Assembly: GCF_014041915.1 (NCBI RefSeq)
Contig: NZ_CP059472.1
Span: 496,001-560,000 of the forward strand
From: Marnyiella aurantia
Lineage (GTDB): Bacteria; Bacteroidota; Bacteroidia; Flavobacteriales; Weeksellaceae
Length of the DNA: 64,000 nucleotides
Direction of reading: 5' to 3'
The notes under the pieces: model-generated
Told to the model about the DNA's origin: nothing
The model's input: the letters and a program-made list of their open reading frames with translations, nothing else
Database searches by the model: none
Translations under genes and position numbers: made by a program
Shown: one piece after another, positions 26,353 to 36,328 of the stretch
How positions within the stretch are numbered: the stretch's first letter is position 1
Layout of the letters: every line of letters begins with the position of its first letter

Positions 26353-27519
26353 ATGTCAGAAAACCCTACAGACAGCGGAAAAATTCAGCCACCGACCGAA
26401 ACAGAAATCAACACTACTCCACCCGAACAGAAACCAGACGAGGAAAAAATTCAGAACCTTTCAAAAAAAGCCATGAAAAAATCCAACAGGGTAAAGACCA
26501 CCATTATCAACATGATGGTGTTTGCTTTGGCAGCGGGCGGTTTCTACTGGCTGGTTACGAATTACTTTCACCTGAATGAAGATAATTTTACAAACTCTGC
26601 GCAGGTCGAGGAGTTCATTAACCCTGTAAATACCAGAGTTGCGGGCTACATCAAAGAAATCAAATACAGTGAGCACCAGGCAGTAAAAAAAGGCGACACG
26701 CTTGTGATCCTGGATGAAAGGGAAATCCGCACCCAACTTGCGCAGGCTGAAGCAGCGTACCAAAATGCCCGGGCTTCCAGAAATGTGACCTCATCTGCTG
26801 TGAATACGGTTTCAAATAACGTGAATGTGGCAAATGCCAATATTGCCGGTGCCAAAGCCCGACTCTGGAATGCCGAACAGAACCTGACCCGGTACAGGAA
26901 TCTTCTAGCTTCTGAAGCGGTGACCAGACAGCAGTTTGACCAGGTAAAGACCGAATACGATGCTACCCGCGCTGCCTATGAGACCCTCATCAGCCAGAAA
27001 AACACCGCCTCACTGGCCACCGGTGAAACCCGAAGCCGCCTGGGAGTAAATGATGCCGAAATAAAACGTACTGCCGCCATGCTGGATATGGCAAGAATCA
27101 ACCTTTCTTACACTGTAATCACGGCGCCCTATGACGGGTTTATGGGCCGAAGACTCATTAATGAAGGGCAGCTGGTACAACCCGGACAACAACTGGGAAC
27201 TATTGTATTGAACGGCCAGAAATGGGTAACCGCAAATTTCCTTGAAAGCCAGATGCCCGGAGTGAGGATTGGTGAAAAGATTACCATCACTGTGGACGCT
27301 TTAGGCGGAAAGCAGCTGGTGGGCGAAGTAACAGCGATTTCTGCCGCAACGGGCGCGAAATATTCCAATGTTCCGGTGGACAATTCTACAGGAAACTTCG
27401 TGAAGGTACAGCAGCGGATTCCGGTACGGATTGAGTTTACGGCGGCCAGCAAAAAAGAAGACCTGGACCAGCTGCGTGCCGGAATGAACGTAAATGTGAC
27501 CTTAAACAAAATCAACTAG
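26353..27519 (+). CDS. HlyD/EmrA family periplasmic adaptor
   Basis: A 388-residue membrane fusion protein with a Pro/Glu-rich cytosolic N-terminus, one TM helix at about 52-70, a barrel-sandwich hybrid domain (biotinyl-lipoyl-like, with YSEHQAVKKGDTLVILDE), a long alpha-hairpin (about 125-235) and a C-terminal beta-barrel (VTANFLESQMPGVRIG). It resembles EmrA, which bridges an MFS pump and TolC. The following MFS start codon abuts its stop codon. Confidence 0.92.
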   Translation: MSENPTDSGKIQPPTETEINTTPPEQKPDEEKIQNLSKKAMKKSNRVKTTIINMMVFALAAGGFYWLVTNYFHLNEDNFTNSAQVEEFINPVNTRVAGYIKEIKYSEHQAVKKGDTLVILDEREIRTQLAQAEAAYQNARASRNVTSSAVNTVSNNVNVANANIAGAKARLWNAEQNLTRYRNLLASEAVTRQQFDQVKTEYDATRAAYETLISQKNTASLATGETRSRLGVNDAEIKRTAAMLDMARINLSYTVITAPYDGFMGRRLINEGQLVQPGQQLGTIVLNGQKWVTANFLESQMPGVRIGEKITITVDALGGKQLVGEVTAISAATGAKYSNVPVDNSTGNFVKVQQRIPVRIEFTAASKKEDLDQLRAGMNVNVTLNKIN

Positions 27520-29112
27520 ATGTCTGATTACAACAAAGGGCTGTATAAAAGCTGGGTTCCCAAACCGGTGCAGCTTATACTCATTCTTATCTTCACCACG
27601 CTCATCATGTCCATCAATCCTGTGAACACCGGGAACATCAGCCTGATGGTGGGTGATCTGGGCACACTGCCGGATTTTATGATGATGGCGAATTTTGCTT
27701 CTTTCATCGGAATGGCCACGTCCATGCCGTTGGTATTAAGGGTGAAGATGCGGTTCCGTACCAAAGAAATCATGACTGTTTCGCTGGCGGTAACGGCAGT
27801 GCTTTCTTTCGTTATCGGCACAACCCATGGGTCCGAAATCATTGTGGCTTCCTCATTTCTTATGGGCTTCTTTAAGATGTTCATGATGATGGAATTCATC
27901 CTTCCGCTCATGTTTATTTTAAGTCCGGACGGAAAGAGGGGAAAGTTCTACGCCATATTCTACCCTTTTTCAATTGCCACCGGAAATATCGCAGGATATT
28001 ACCTCGCTGAACTTGCGTACCACACGACCTGGCAATACGTTCATTTGCTTACAGCGGGGGTATGTCTGCTGATGATCCTGATTGTCGTGATCTTCCAGCA
28101 CAACCAGCGGTTTGTCCGCAAGATGCCTTTCTCACAGATCGACTGGCTGAGCATGTTGTTTTTCGCCGGCACATTTCTCTTCATGTCCTATTTCCTGTCT
28201 TTCGGAAAGACGCTGAACTGGTTTGACTCCGCGGGTATCCGGATATCGTTCTGGGGTACACTCGTTAGTTTTACACTTCTGGTGCTCAGACAGCTTATGC
28301 TGAAGAGAAGTTTCGTTTCTTTCGGCATCTTCAGCAAAACCAATGTGCAGAGCGGCTTGCTGATGCTGCTTTTCACGGGCGTGTTTTTGGGCACCAGTTC
28401 GCTGCAGAATACGTTTACAGTAGGAATTCTGGGTTATGATATAGTAACCAATGCCTCGCTGAACGTCATGATGGTACCCGGAGTGATCCTGGCCGGCGTG
28501 GTTGCTTTTTTTTGGTTCAAACATGAGCGACCGATAAAGATGTTTATTTTTTCCGGCATTGCAGCCTTTTTGCTGAATACGGTGATGATGTATTTCATGA
28601 TGGTTCCGGAGCTTAATTATGAAAGCTGGCTTTTACCCATGACGCTGAAAGGTTATGGACTGAGTGCCCTGTTTATTGCCGTTTGGTTTTATATTCTGGA
28701 CCAACTGGAAATGGATGAAATGCTGCAGGCCATAGGGCTGGTTCTGGTTTTCCGGAGTTTCGTCGCTACAGCCCTGTTTTCTTCATTTTTCGCCTGGCTG
28801 CAGTATCAGTTCCAGTGGCAGAGTGTGAACCACCTGGCCGTTTATATGGACGGGAATCTGATGTCACCACAATTGGCCCTGTCGGGCTATAAGAATATCC
28901 AGCTTAATGCGGTACTTGTGGCTAATAAAAGGATCTACGGCCTGATTGCTATTGCTGCCATTGCAATGATGATATATGTACTTCAGCACCACTTCGGCAA
29001 ACTGCGGTTTACGAGATTCCGGTGGACCAGGGGCAGATTTTCGCGTGCTCTAAGAAGCCGAAAAGATAGGACTTCAAAAGTGGCAAATACCAGAGCGATA
29101 ATGGATCAGTAA
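27520..29112 (+). CDS. MFS efflux transporter (EmrB-like)
   Basis: A 530-residue inner-membrane transporter with about 14 hydrophobic helices, as in DHA2/EmrB drug:proton antiporters, and a basic C-terminal tail (RFRWTRGRFSRALRSRK). The N-terminal helix pair and VLRVKMRFRTKE loop are typical of Bacteroidota homologues. Together with the adaptor and TolC it should form a tripartite pump spanning both membranes. The start codon follows the HlyD stop directly, so the two are probably translationally coupled. Confidence 0.88.
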   Translation: MSDYNKGLYKSWVPKPVQLILILIFTTLIMSINPVNTGNISLMVGDLGTLPDFMMMANFASFIGMATSMPLVLRVKMRFRTKEIMTVSLAVTAVLSFVIGTTHGSEIIVASSFLMGFFKMFMMMEFILPLMFILSPDGKRGKFYAIFYPFSIATGNIAGYYLAELAYHTTWQYVHLLTAGVCLLMILIVVIFQHNQRFVRKMPFSQIDWLSMLFFAGTFLFMSYFLSFGKTLNWFDSAGIRISFWGTLVSFTLLVLRQLMLKRSFVSFGIFSKTNVQSGLLMLLFTGVFLGTSSLQNTFTVGILGYDIVTNASLNVMMVPGVILAGVVAFFWFKHERPIKMFIFSGIAAFLLNTVMMYFMMVPELNYESWLLPMTLKGYGLSALFIAVWFYILDQLEMDEMLQAIGLVLVFRSFVATALFSSFFAWLQYQFQWQSVNHLAVYMDGNLMSPQLALSGYKNIQLNAVLVANKRIYGLIAIAAIAMMIYVLQHHFGKLRFTRFRWTRGRFSRALRSRKDRTSKVANTRAIMDQ

Positions 29113-29408
29113 TTTTGAGAAAAGATGGGTTGCCAAAGTTAATTAGAAGCAGGATTTATGTGTGCGTGATACGAGAGGTGCGGAAAGTCATTTGACTTTG
29201 TTGTAATTGCAAAAATCATTACTTTCCTTTGTTTTGTTTTTAATGCAGTAGTTGAAATAAATAATGATGATGTCGCGATAGTTTTTCCGGGAAAAAATAT
29301 CAATATGCAACAGTGACCGTTATGATATGTGGTCATTCCTGATCCTTGATGATGTAACCGGCTTCATGGCAGTGATTTGCTATTCTTATGATTTATTAGT
29401 AATGTCTC
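29113..29408. other. Intergenic region without recognised features
   Basis: About 300 AT-rich bases between the efflux operon and a convergent small membrane gene. I saw no clear terminator hairpin, promoter match or repeat. Confidence 0.5.
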
Positions 29409-29831
29409 TTAGTCAAGATTCAACTTAATAATATACATGCTTAAATCACTTGAATCAATCGCAATCGGTATCTCACTAAATTTCCATCCTTTGAACGGTG
29501 CTTCAATGCGTGCAGGTACTTTATGTTTGTCGAGTAACAGAGAACCGGAAGGATTTAATGAGTCGTACATTACCAAATATTTCTCTCCTTTCCTTAGATC
29601 AGAATGAGTTATTCGATTGAAAACAATACCCTCTACCTCATAACTAAAATCAGTTCCAAACCCATTATTGTTTCTGTGATGCCAATCGCTTGTCATAGTA
29701 CCAACTGTATATTTGCAATGAGTTAAGGTTGACCGAACCTCCATTGTGCCAAGTAGGTAGGTTACTGCAAACGCCATAATAATTACTATAAGGCAACCCA
29801 TCAAGAAAAGTTTTGAGGAAATTTTTCCCAT
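29409..29831 (-). CDS. Hypothetical membrane-anchored protein
   Basis: A 140-residue protein with one N-terminal membrane helix (residues about 8-28) and a soluble domain with beta-strand character (TMEVRSTLTHCKYTVGT; YEVEGIVFNRITHSDLRKGEKY; YDSLNPSGSLLL). The layout resembles DUF3592-like or similar small anchored domains but I cannot assign it. It is isolated on the minus strand with gaps on both sides. Confidence 0.55.
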   Translation of the reverse strand: MGKISSKLFLMGCLIVIIMAFAVTYLLGTMEVRSTLTHCKYTVGTMTSDWHHRNNNGFGTDFSYEVEGIVFNRITHSDLRKGEKYLVMYDSLNPSGSLLLDKHKVPARIEAPFKGWKFSEIPIAIDSSDLSMYIIKLNLD

Positions 29832-30360
29832 AGATTATTTTAATTGTGTATTTAAATTGGCATCGATTACATTGCCATAAAAAGATCCAATTACGTTCAC
29901 GCTGCGCAATCTCCTGACTCTGAGCCGTTCCTGCACTGCGTTAAATTACACCCACACTTCTATCCAATCCTTCGTCATCATTTTTTTCGCCTAAAATAAG
30001 ATTGTAAAACGGTGCTTTTATGAATCGTGTACTTTCCTGATATCGTAATCGGTTTTCATTGCTTTGATCAAAGGTAATAATTATGAAATATGAAGAAGAA
30101 GAACTTTGCTTAAAGCCAGGAGACTTTGAGCAGCCAGAACCTACGCAGCCGGAATAGAAAATGTACTTGATGACAGTTATAACTCCTTCAAAAGAGGATT
30201 TTGTAACGGAACCAAAGAAAGGTGGTTACGCAGCGGCTGTATTGACAAAGAAATACTTATAAACACACCCCATAGATTTCAGCAAAAATCATAAATTAGC
30301 CAGCCCTAGCTCCTGCCTTTATTCACAAAAAGGCTTGATGACGGAATTCCTGAATAATTT
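29832..30360. other. Intergenic region with a broken small frame
   Basis: About 530 bases. The only hint of coding is a frame from ATG 30083 to TAA 30262 interrupted by TAG at 30155-30157; the downstream part has a second ATG at 30161 and would encode 33 residues (YLMTVITPSKEDFVTEP). I do not recognise it and would not call it a gene. No promoter or terminator was identified with confidence. Confidence 0.4.
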
Positions 30361-31419
30361 ATGCAACTCAACAACCTCCTCTATAAAATAAGCCACTGGG
30401 AAAGCTGGGACTGGCGTATAAAATACATCCCTATCGTGCCCGTATGGGCCTGGAACTGCCTGCGGGCCGGGTCGTTCTGGTTCTTCACACCTTCCAATCC
30501 TAAACTCGCTTTCGGCGGATTTGAAGGGGTGACCAAGATGTCCATTTATGACCACCTCCCACCCGGGTCTTATCCCAAGACCCGACTTGTAGGAGCCGGA
30601 CAGGCTTTCGCCAGTGTAGAGCGGCTGGTGGCAGAGTGTTACACCTACCCTTTTGTTGTGAAACCCAATGTCGGGCGTATGGGATTTATGTTCCGCATTA
30701 TCCGGAGGCCGGAAGACCTTCAGGCCTATCATGAACTGATGCCTTTTGACTATATCATTCAGGACCTGATTGAATTCCCCCTGGAAGTAAGTGTTTTCTA
30801 TTACCGTTTGCCGGAAGAAAAAAAAGGCACCATAACCGGCTTTATCCGCAAGGAATTCCTGGAGATAACCGGCGACGGTCACTCCACCGTGGACGAACTT
30901 ATGGCAGCCAGTCCGCGCGTATGTTTCCGTCTGGACGAGATGCGTGCCAAGCATGCCGATAAGCTGGATATGGTGTTGCAGAAAGGCGAGACCTTTTGCC
31001 TGAGCTATGCACTGAACCTAAGCCGCGGGTGCTCGCTGATCAGTCTTGAAAATGAGAAAGATGAGCGCCTGCTTAATGTGTTTGATGAACTAAGTTCCTA
31101 TTCGGACACCTTGTATTACGGCCGTTATGATATTAAATGTGCTTCCATTGAAGATCTGAAATCCGGAAAGAACTTTTCCATCATTGAGTATAACGGTTGT
31201 GGTGCCGAACCTCACCACGTTTATGGCAACGGCAACACTTTTGCCCAGGCGTGCCTGATCCTGGCGCGGCACTGGAACATCCTGTACCGTGTGGCGCGCA
31301 GCAATTACCGCCGTGGTGCCAAATACGACGGCTTTAAAGAAGGCTGGAACACCATGACCGGTTGCCGCCGGCATTTCGCCCGACTCCGCCGGCTGGACAG
31401 CCACTTCCCGGATTCGTAA
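30361..31419 (+). CDS. ATP-grasp family protein
   Basis: A 352-residue soluble protein with the layout of ATP-grasp ligases (D-Ala-D-Ala ligase and cyanophycin-synthetase-like): YPFVVKPNVGRMGFMFRI as the ATP-binding lysine loop (near 97-114), FDYIIQDLIEFPLEVSVFYY, GFIRKEFLEITGDGHSTVDEL and the metal-binding IIEYNGCGAEPHH near 275-287. The substrates cannot be predicted. It is not in an operon with other biosynthetic genes. A few basic and aromatic residues at the N-terminus (WESWDWRIKYIPIVPVWAW) could associate with membranes. Confidence 0.82.
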   Translation: MQLNNLLYKISHWESWDWRIKYIPIVPVWAWNCLRAGSFWFFTPSNPKLAFGGFEGVTKMSIYDHLPPGSYPKTRLVGAGQAFASVERLVAECYTYPFVVKPNVGRMGFMFRIIRRPEDLQAYHELMPFDYIIQDLIEFPLEVSVFYYRLPEEKKGTITGFIRKEFLEITGDGHSTVDELMAASPRVCFRLDEMRAKHADKLDMVLQKGETFCLSYALNLSRGCSLISLENEKDERLLNVFDELSSYSDTLYYGRYDIKCASIEDLKSGKNFSIIEYNGCGAEPHHVYGNGNTFAQACLILARHWNILYRVARSNYRRGAKYDGFKEGWNTMTGCRRHFARLRRLDSHFPDS

Positions 31420-31644
31420 CAGGCCTGAAATGCGTTAACTGTAAAGTGGACTCTTCAGGAAAAAGTTAACCTTTGCATGAACGGCTGATCACTTTGCCGC
31501 CAACCCGGTTTCGGGCACCCGGTTTGGATTTTGTATCTTCGTTCCGGAAAAGATGCATAACCGCACCGTGCAAACCGTCTTCAGTATGAAAACAGAAACC
31601 TGGAGGCCGCCCAGTAACCGGGTTACCGGGCACAGCATCAGCTT

Positions 31645-33351
31645 ATGACGGATACAAGAAACCACAGACCGCTAATTCATTATTCACTGATTGCGGCTAC
31701 CTTGATCATACAGGTGGTCATTGCTGTATTCATATATAACGAATACTTCAACCAGAAAAAACTGGAGAGCATTGAAGGTCAGTTGCGCGACAGCCGGATG
31801 CTTGAAAGAGTGGCCGGACAGGCACGTGCCGACCTGCTCGAGGCGCAGGATAATCTGCGGAAGTACAGCGACAGTCAGGATAACAGAGACCTGGATACCT
31901 ATTTTGCATCCCTGCGCAAACTAAGCCGGAATCTTGACAGCATCGCCGCATCAGGGCAACTTAAACCTGAGTTTACCGCACTTATTCAGGCCAGAAAAAA
32001 GCAGCTGGACACCCTACCCGACCTGGACGAGGTGATACAGTCCGTTTATGCCGAATCCCGGAAACCCCGCACAGAGCGGAAACCACTGATACTGAAGGAT
32101 TTTGAGATAGAACCACCCAAAACCAATTATGACCTTAAAATTGAAACGCATGCAGACACTGTTGCCAAAAAACCTCTGCTTTCACGCCTCAAGGACGCAA
32201 TAAACAACGAATCCGAAGTGCAGCGTGAGGTGGTTGTAGTTACCACAAAACTCAGCGATTCCATAAACACCGGCAAGATCAAGAACGAACTGGACAGTGT
32301 GGTACAGAATGTACAGGAGCATTACCGCAGGGAAATGCGGGCTTATGAAGCCGGCCTGGAAAGCACTATGAAGCAGAATGATAATCTCTACCGTACCTAT
32401 GACCAGTTGATGTGGATAAGCAACAACTGGATGGAGGTCTATACTTTTGCGGTTGGAGACCTGAGCAGGACCTTGCAGGACCAGTTTGACGAGCAGCATT
32501 CTGAAAACCGCAAGGTGCGCAAATACCTGCTCATAGGCCTTATGCTGCTTATGTTCCTGGTGCTTACACTCATCATCTATTTTACCCGCCAGGCCTATCT
32601 ATATCAGCGTGAACTTAAGCTTGCAAATGAGGAAATCAAGAGTAACCTGAAGTTCAAGAACCGCATCCTGGGAATGCTGAGTCATGAGTTAAGAGCTCCG
32701 CTTAAGATCATTAATCTCTTCATAGACCGCATCAGCAGGAAGAATAATGACGAAAGTATTGAAGAGTACCTGCAGTCCATGAAATACACTAACAGCTCGC
32801 TGCTCATCCAGGCAGGACAAATCCTGGAATACGCTAAAAATCAGCAGCGCGGCCAGGAAATCAATAAAGTGCACTTCAACCTGTACAGTGAAACAGAACG
32901 TATACTTAAAGCATTCCGCCCCTATATTGAATCCCGGAACAACATCTTTGAAGTAAACAATGAAATACCGGAAGGTACCGAAGTTCAGTCGGACAATATC
33001 CTTATTTATCAGTTGTTTGTAAACATCCTCGGCAATGCGAACAAATTTACGGAGAACGGTAAAATCTCAGTGAAAGTCTGGCTTGCGGAAGCGCCGGACA
33101 GTAAGGTCCGGCTGCACGTAACTGTAGCCGATACCGGAGCCGGCATCTCCAAAAGTGATTTAAAACGTATATTTGAACCCTATTATCAGGGACGTAATTT
33201 CAAAGGCGTGGAGAATATCGGGGCTGGCCTGGGTCTGAACCTGTGCCGTGAGTCAGTAGAACTTTTGGGAGGAAGCATCAGTGCTGAAAGTTCTCCCGGA
33301 ATAGGCACTACCATCCACTTTTATGTAAACCTGGACAAACCCAATACATGA
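31645..33351 (+). CDS. Membrane sensor histidine kinase
   Basis: A 568-residue kinase with TM helices at about 11-29 and 293-313 flanking a large periplasmic helical sensor region, then a HisKA domain with the phospho-acceptor His in MLSHELRAPLKII, and a HATPase_c domain with DTGAGISKSDL and GAGLGLNLCRE. The sensor domain has no recognised ligand fold. Its stop overlaps the ATG of the adjacent LuxR-type regulator by four bases (ATGA), so they form a pair. The kinase class would normally phosphorylate that regulator. Confidence 0.92.
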   Translation: MTDTRNHRPLIHYSLIAATLIIQVVIAVFIYNEYFNQKKLESIEGQLRDSRMLERVAGQARADLLEAQDNLRKYSDSQDNRDLDTYFASLRKLSRNLDSIAASGQLKPEFTALIQARKKQLDTLPDLDEVIQSVYAESRKPRTERKPLILKDFEIEPPKTNYDLKIETHADTVAKKPLLSRLKDAINNESEVQREVVVVTTKLSDSINTGKIKNELDSVVQNVQEHYRREMRAYEAGLESTMKQNDNLYRTYDQLMWISNNWMEVYTFAVGDLSRTLQDQFDEQHSENRKVRKYLLIGLMLLMFLVLTLIIYFTRQAYLYQRELKLANEEIKSNLKFKNRILGMLSHELRAPLKIINLFIDRISRKNNDESIEEYLQSMKYTNSSLLIQAGQILEYAKNQQRGQEINKVHFNLYSETERILKAFRPYIESRNNIFEVNNEIPEGTEVQSDNILIYQLFVNILGNANKFTENGKISVKVWLAEAPDSKVRLHVTVADTGAGISKSDLKRIFEPYYQGRNFKGVENIGAGLGLNLCRESVELLGGSISAESSPGIGTTIHFYVNLDKPNT

Positions 33352-33998
33352 CAGCAAGAAGGGCAGTTTTTCTATTAGGCGATGACCATCAGATCGTAAG
33401 GCAGGGATTGGCATTCATAATCAGCGACCTGTTTCCCGATTCAGAAATCAGGCATGCCTCTACACTTGAACAGGTTCTTGAAATTGCCTCTGAAAATCCT
33501 GTGGATGCTGCCATCCTCGACGCCCAGTTCCCCGACGGCAATTCATTGACCATCATAAAGGAATTCCGCAAACTGCAGCCTGATGCGCGGATACTTATTT
33601 TTACAAGCTCAGCGGAGGAGCATCATTCCCTGAAATTTCTTCGTGAAGGAGCCAATGGTTTTTTAAGTAAGCTCTCTGAGGAACCCGAGATTGCCACAGC
33701 ACTTCAGGAACTGATGAACAGAGGCAGTTATCTTTCGCCGCTTACTCAGCAGCTGCTTGCACAGGCCGCTCTTGATCCTGTGAGTCCCGATCCTTTGTCA
33801 CAACTTACAGGCCGCGAACTCGAAGTAGCCGATTTGCTGGCAGAAGGCCTGGGAAACCTTGAAATTGCGAACAAAATGGAACTGCGTCAGAATACGGTGA
33901 GTACCTTCAAGAAAAGGATCTTCAGGAAACTTGATGTAGACAATCTTGTTGATTTCTTAGAGCTCATGCGCATCCACAGAGATCTGCCGCGTAGATAA
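33348..33998 (+). CDS. NarL/LuxR-type response regulator
   Basis: A 216-residue regulator with a receiver domain (acidic pair near GDDHQ at residues 9-13, acceptor Asp in AILDAQFPDG near 57, Lys in FLSKLSEE) and a C-terminal LuxR helix-turn-helix (LTGRELEVADLLAEGLGNLEIA, cited in part, and NTVSTFKKRIFRKL). It is cotranscribed with the preceding kinase. The gene downstream is a processive glycosyltransferase, a candidate target but not a proven one. Confidence 0.92.
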   Translation: MTARRAVFLLGDDHQIVRQGLAFIISDLFPDSEIRHASTLEQVLEIASENPVDAAILDAQFPDGNSLTIIKEFRKLQPDARILIFTSSAEEHHSLKFLREGANGFLSKLSEEPEIATALQELMNRGSYLSPLTQQLLAQAALDPVSPDPLSQLTGRELEVADLLAEGLGNLEIANKMELRQNTVSTFKKRIFRKLDVDNLVDFLELMRIHRDLPRR

Positions 33999-34106
33999 AA
34001 ATCTACATCAGCACCGAAAAACATCGGTATCCCTCATACCGTAAAAACAACGCAGGTCCCCTTTCTTTGTATCCAATCTACAGGATATACTAAAGAAAAG
34101 GGAAAT

Positions 34107-35492
34107 ATGAAAAATACAGTCCTACAAAATAAAACCATCCCGCCGTTCAGGCGGATACGCTTTATAGCGCGGATACGGTCATTAAAGAAAAAAGAATTCG
34201 GCGTACTTATAGGAGCGCAAATCTTGATGTTCAGCGCTATTTATGCCGTAAACAATTTCCATCCTTACTTTGAAGAACTGCATTTCCAGCGTATGGAAAC
34301 ACTGCCGGGCCGACTGCTGGTCTATTTCCTGCTGGGGGCACTGGTCTTCCAGGTATGCTTCCTGCTTTTTGTCGCCTTTTTATTTGTGCGCTATCGCCCG
34401 GTTACCGGAGTGGCCGACGATGACCTGCCCACGTGCACAGTAATCGTACCCGCGTACAATGAAGGAAGCCTTGTGTACGATACACTTAAAAGTATTGCAG
34501 CAAGTGATTTTCCGATGGATAAGATGCAGGTAATCGCTATTGACGATGGCAGTACAGACGATACCTGGTCATGGATTGAACGTGCAAGAAACGATATTGG
34601 CCACAGCATCACCATCTGGAAGCAACCGGAAAACAAAGGAAAGAGACATGCTCTTTACCACGGCTTCAAAACGGGTAATGGCGAGGTGTTCGTAACCATT
34701 GATTCAGATTCCGTGGTAAAGCCGGATACACTTAGAAATCTCGTAAGTCCCTTTGCCGTAAATGACAACTGTGGCGCCGTAGCCGGAAACGTAAAAGTTT
34801 TGAACCGTAACCAGGGCATGATCCCACGGATGCTGAATGTAAGTTTCGTTTTCAGTTTTGAGTTCATGCGTGCCGCGGAAAGTTCGCTAGGATTTGTGCT
34901 CTGTACACCGGGAGCACTTTCGGCCTACCGACGGGACTCAGTTAATAACTGTCTGGAAGAATGGATGAACCAGAAATTCATGGGTAACTATGCTACCATC
35001 GGTGAGGACAGAGCCATGACCAACCTCATCCTGGAACAGGGGCGTGATGTGCAGTTCCAGAGAAATGCGGCAGTCCTCACAAATACACCTGTAGGCTTTA
35101 AGACGCTGCACAAGATGTTTACCCGCTGGGGCCGCAGCAATGTAAGGGAAACACTTCGGATGAACCGGTTTATGTTTACGCGCTTCCGCGAGAATAACCG
35201 GGCCGGAGCCAGATTTATATTCCTGCACCAATGGATGAAACTTATCCTGGCTTATCCGCTGATGATTCTGATGCTGTATTTCCTTCTTACGCATCCCCTG
35301 CTCTATCTAAGTTCTGCACTCACCGGCACCTTTATATTTTCCAGTATACAGATGCTGTTCTTCAGCCGTAAATACCCTGTAGGTGATGCCTTATGGGCTT
35401 ATCCTTACAGTGTATTCTATCTCTTCGGTCTTTTCTGGATTTTCCCGTTTGCCATTGCCACAGTGAAAAACGGAGGCTGGCTGACGAGATAA
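34107..35492 (+). CDS. GT2 processive glycosyltransferase, hyaluronan/PNAG-synthase-like
   Basis: A 461-residue membrane enzyme with two N-terminal TM helices (about 33-50 and 68-94), a cytosolic GT2 domain and C-terminal helices (about 375-460). It has the D,D,D,QxxRW-like set: IAIDDGSTDD, TIDSDS (DXD), GEDRAMTN (catalytic base), and FTRWGRSNVRE in place of QxxRW. Such enzymes polymerise and extrude beta-linked polysaccharides such as poly-GlcNAc or hyaluronan. No PNAG deacetylase or porin gene is adjacent, so the polymer cannot be named. It follows a two-component system. Confidence 0.87.
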   Translation: MKNTVLQNKTIPPFRRIRFIARIRSLKKKEFGVLIGAQILMFSAIYAVNNFHPYFEELHFQRMETLPGRLLVYFLLGALVFQVCFLLFVAFLFVRYRPVTGVADDDLPTCTVIVPAYNEGSLVYDTLKSIAASDFPMDKMQVIAIDDGSTDDTWSWIERARNDIGHSITIWKQPENKGKRHALYHGFKTGNGEVFVTIDSDSVVKPDTLRNLVSPFAVNDNCGAVAGNVKVLNRNQGMIPRMLNVSFVFSFEFMRAAESSLGFVLCTPGALSAYRRDSVNNCLEEWMNQKFMGNYATIGEDRAMTNLILEQGRDVQFQRNAAVLTNTPVGFKTLHKMFTRWGRSNVRETLRMNRFMFTRFRENNRAGARFIFLHQWMKLILAYPLMILMLYFLLTHPLLYLSSALTGTFIFSSIQMLFFSRKYPVGDALWAYPYSVFYLFGLFWIFPFAIATVKNGGWLTR

Positions 35493-35517
35493 TACGGCGC
35501 AGTTTCATTTTACAATA

Positions 35518-35562
35518 AATTCCTCCTTCAGTTTGCCAAAGTGAAGGAGGAATTCTATTTTT
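35518..35562 (+). terminator. Rho-independent terminator, 13-bp perfect stem
   Basis: aattcctccttca (35518-35530) is perfectly complementary to tgaaggaggaatt (35542-35554), with an 11-base loop and a T-rich tail. It ends the GT2 transcript. Confidence 0.85.
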
Positions 35563-35588
35563 ATGCAGATTAAACATATCACTATCTT

Positions 35589-36242
35589 ATGAAGCCACTC
35601 ACCACTGCCGCCGATGAAATCTACCGGAAAGTAAGCCATCCCGCCACCAAACTTGGCGACCTCAGGAAAATAGCCAAAGAATTGAAAACCAACCATGCCC
35701 TGGCAATGGAACTGTGGTCTACCGCGGAACTTTATCCACGGCTTTTAGCTATTCTGATTATGGATAAGAAAGAACTCACTGAAACAGTGGTCCAACAACT
35801 TATTCATGATATGGACAGCCACACCGGCGAAGACCATACCCAACTCGCCGACTGGCTGATGGCTAACCAGCTTACAAAAGATAAAAAAGGGCTGGCAATG
35901 CTCAGTTCCTGGGAAAATCATCCTTCTGCCCTTCACCGCAGGCTTTTCTGGTATCATCAGGGAAGACTGAGATGGGTTGGCCAGCAGCCTCCAGAAAACA
36001 CAGTGGAACTTTTGGCTGCAATTGATTCACGTATGGCTGCCGAAGAACCGGAAGTGCAGTGGTCCATGAACTTTACCGCGGGTTGGATTGGTATCTTCGA
36101 CGAAACACAGCGAAATAAATGTATTGAGATTGGTGAAAGAATCGGTCTTTATAAGGATATGCCTGTTGCCCGAAACTGCGCACCGGATTATCTGCCGGCC
36201 TTCATTGAATCAGAGCTGGCAAAGCGAAGCGGAAAAAAATGA
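35589..36242 (+). CDS. DNA alkylation repair protein (AlkD-like)
   Basis: A 217-residue all-helical protein matching the DNA alkylation repair (AlkD/AlkC) HEAT-like family: LGDLRKIAKELKTNHALAMELW, then LLAILIMDKKELTE, MANQLTKDKKGLAMLSSWENH and HPSALHRRLFWYHQGRL. AlkD excises alkylated purines without base flipping. It is a single gene after the GT2 terminator. Family-level assignment only; key residues could not be mapped reliably by eye. Confidence 0.82.
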   Translation: MKPLTTAADEIYRKVSHPATKLGDLRKIAKELKTNHALAMELWSTAELYPRLLAILIMDKKELTETVVQQLIHDMDSHTGEDHTQLADWLMANQLTKDKKGLAMLSSWENHPSALHRRLFWYHQGRLRWVGQQPPENTVELLAAIDSRMAAEEPEVQWSMNFTAGWIGIFDETQRNKCIEIGERIGLYKDMPVARNCAPDYLPAFIESELAKRSGKK

Positions 36243-36328
36243 CCAACATTTTTGCGGTAATTGTTTTATATTAGTTTCTTTTAGATATAACGTAAAGTTT
36301 GTTTACTTTTCCTTAATAATTAATTCTG

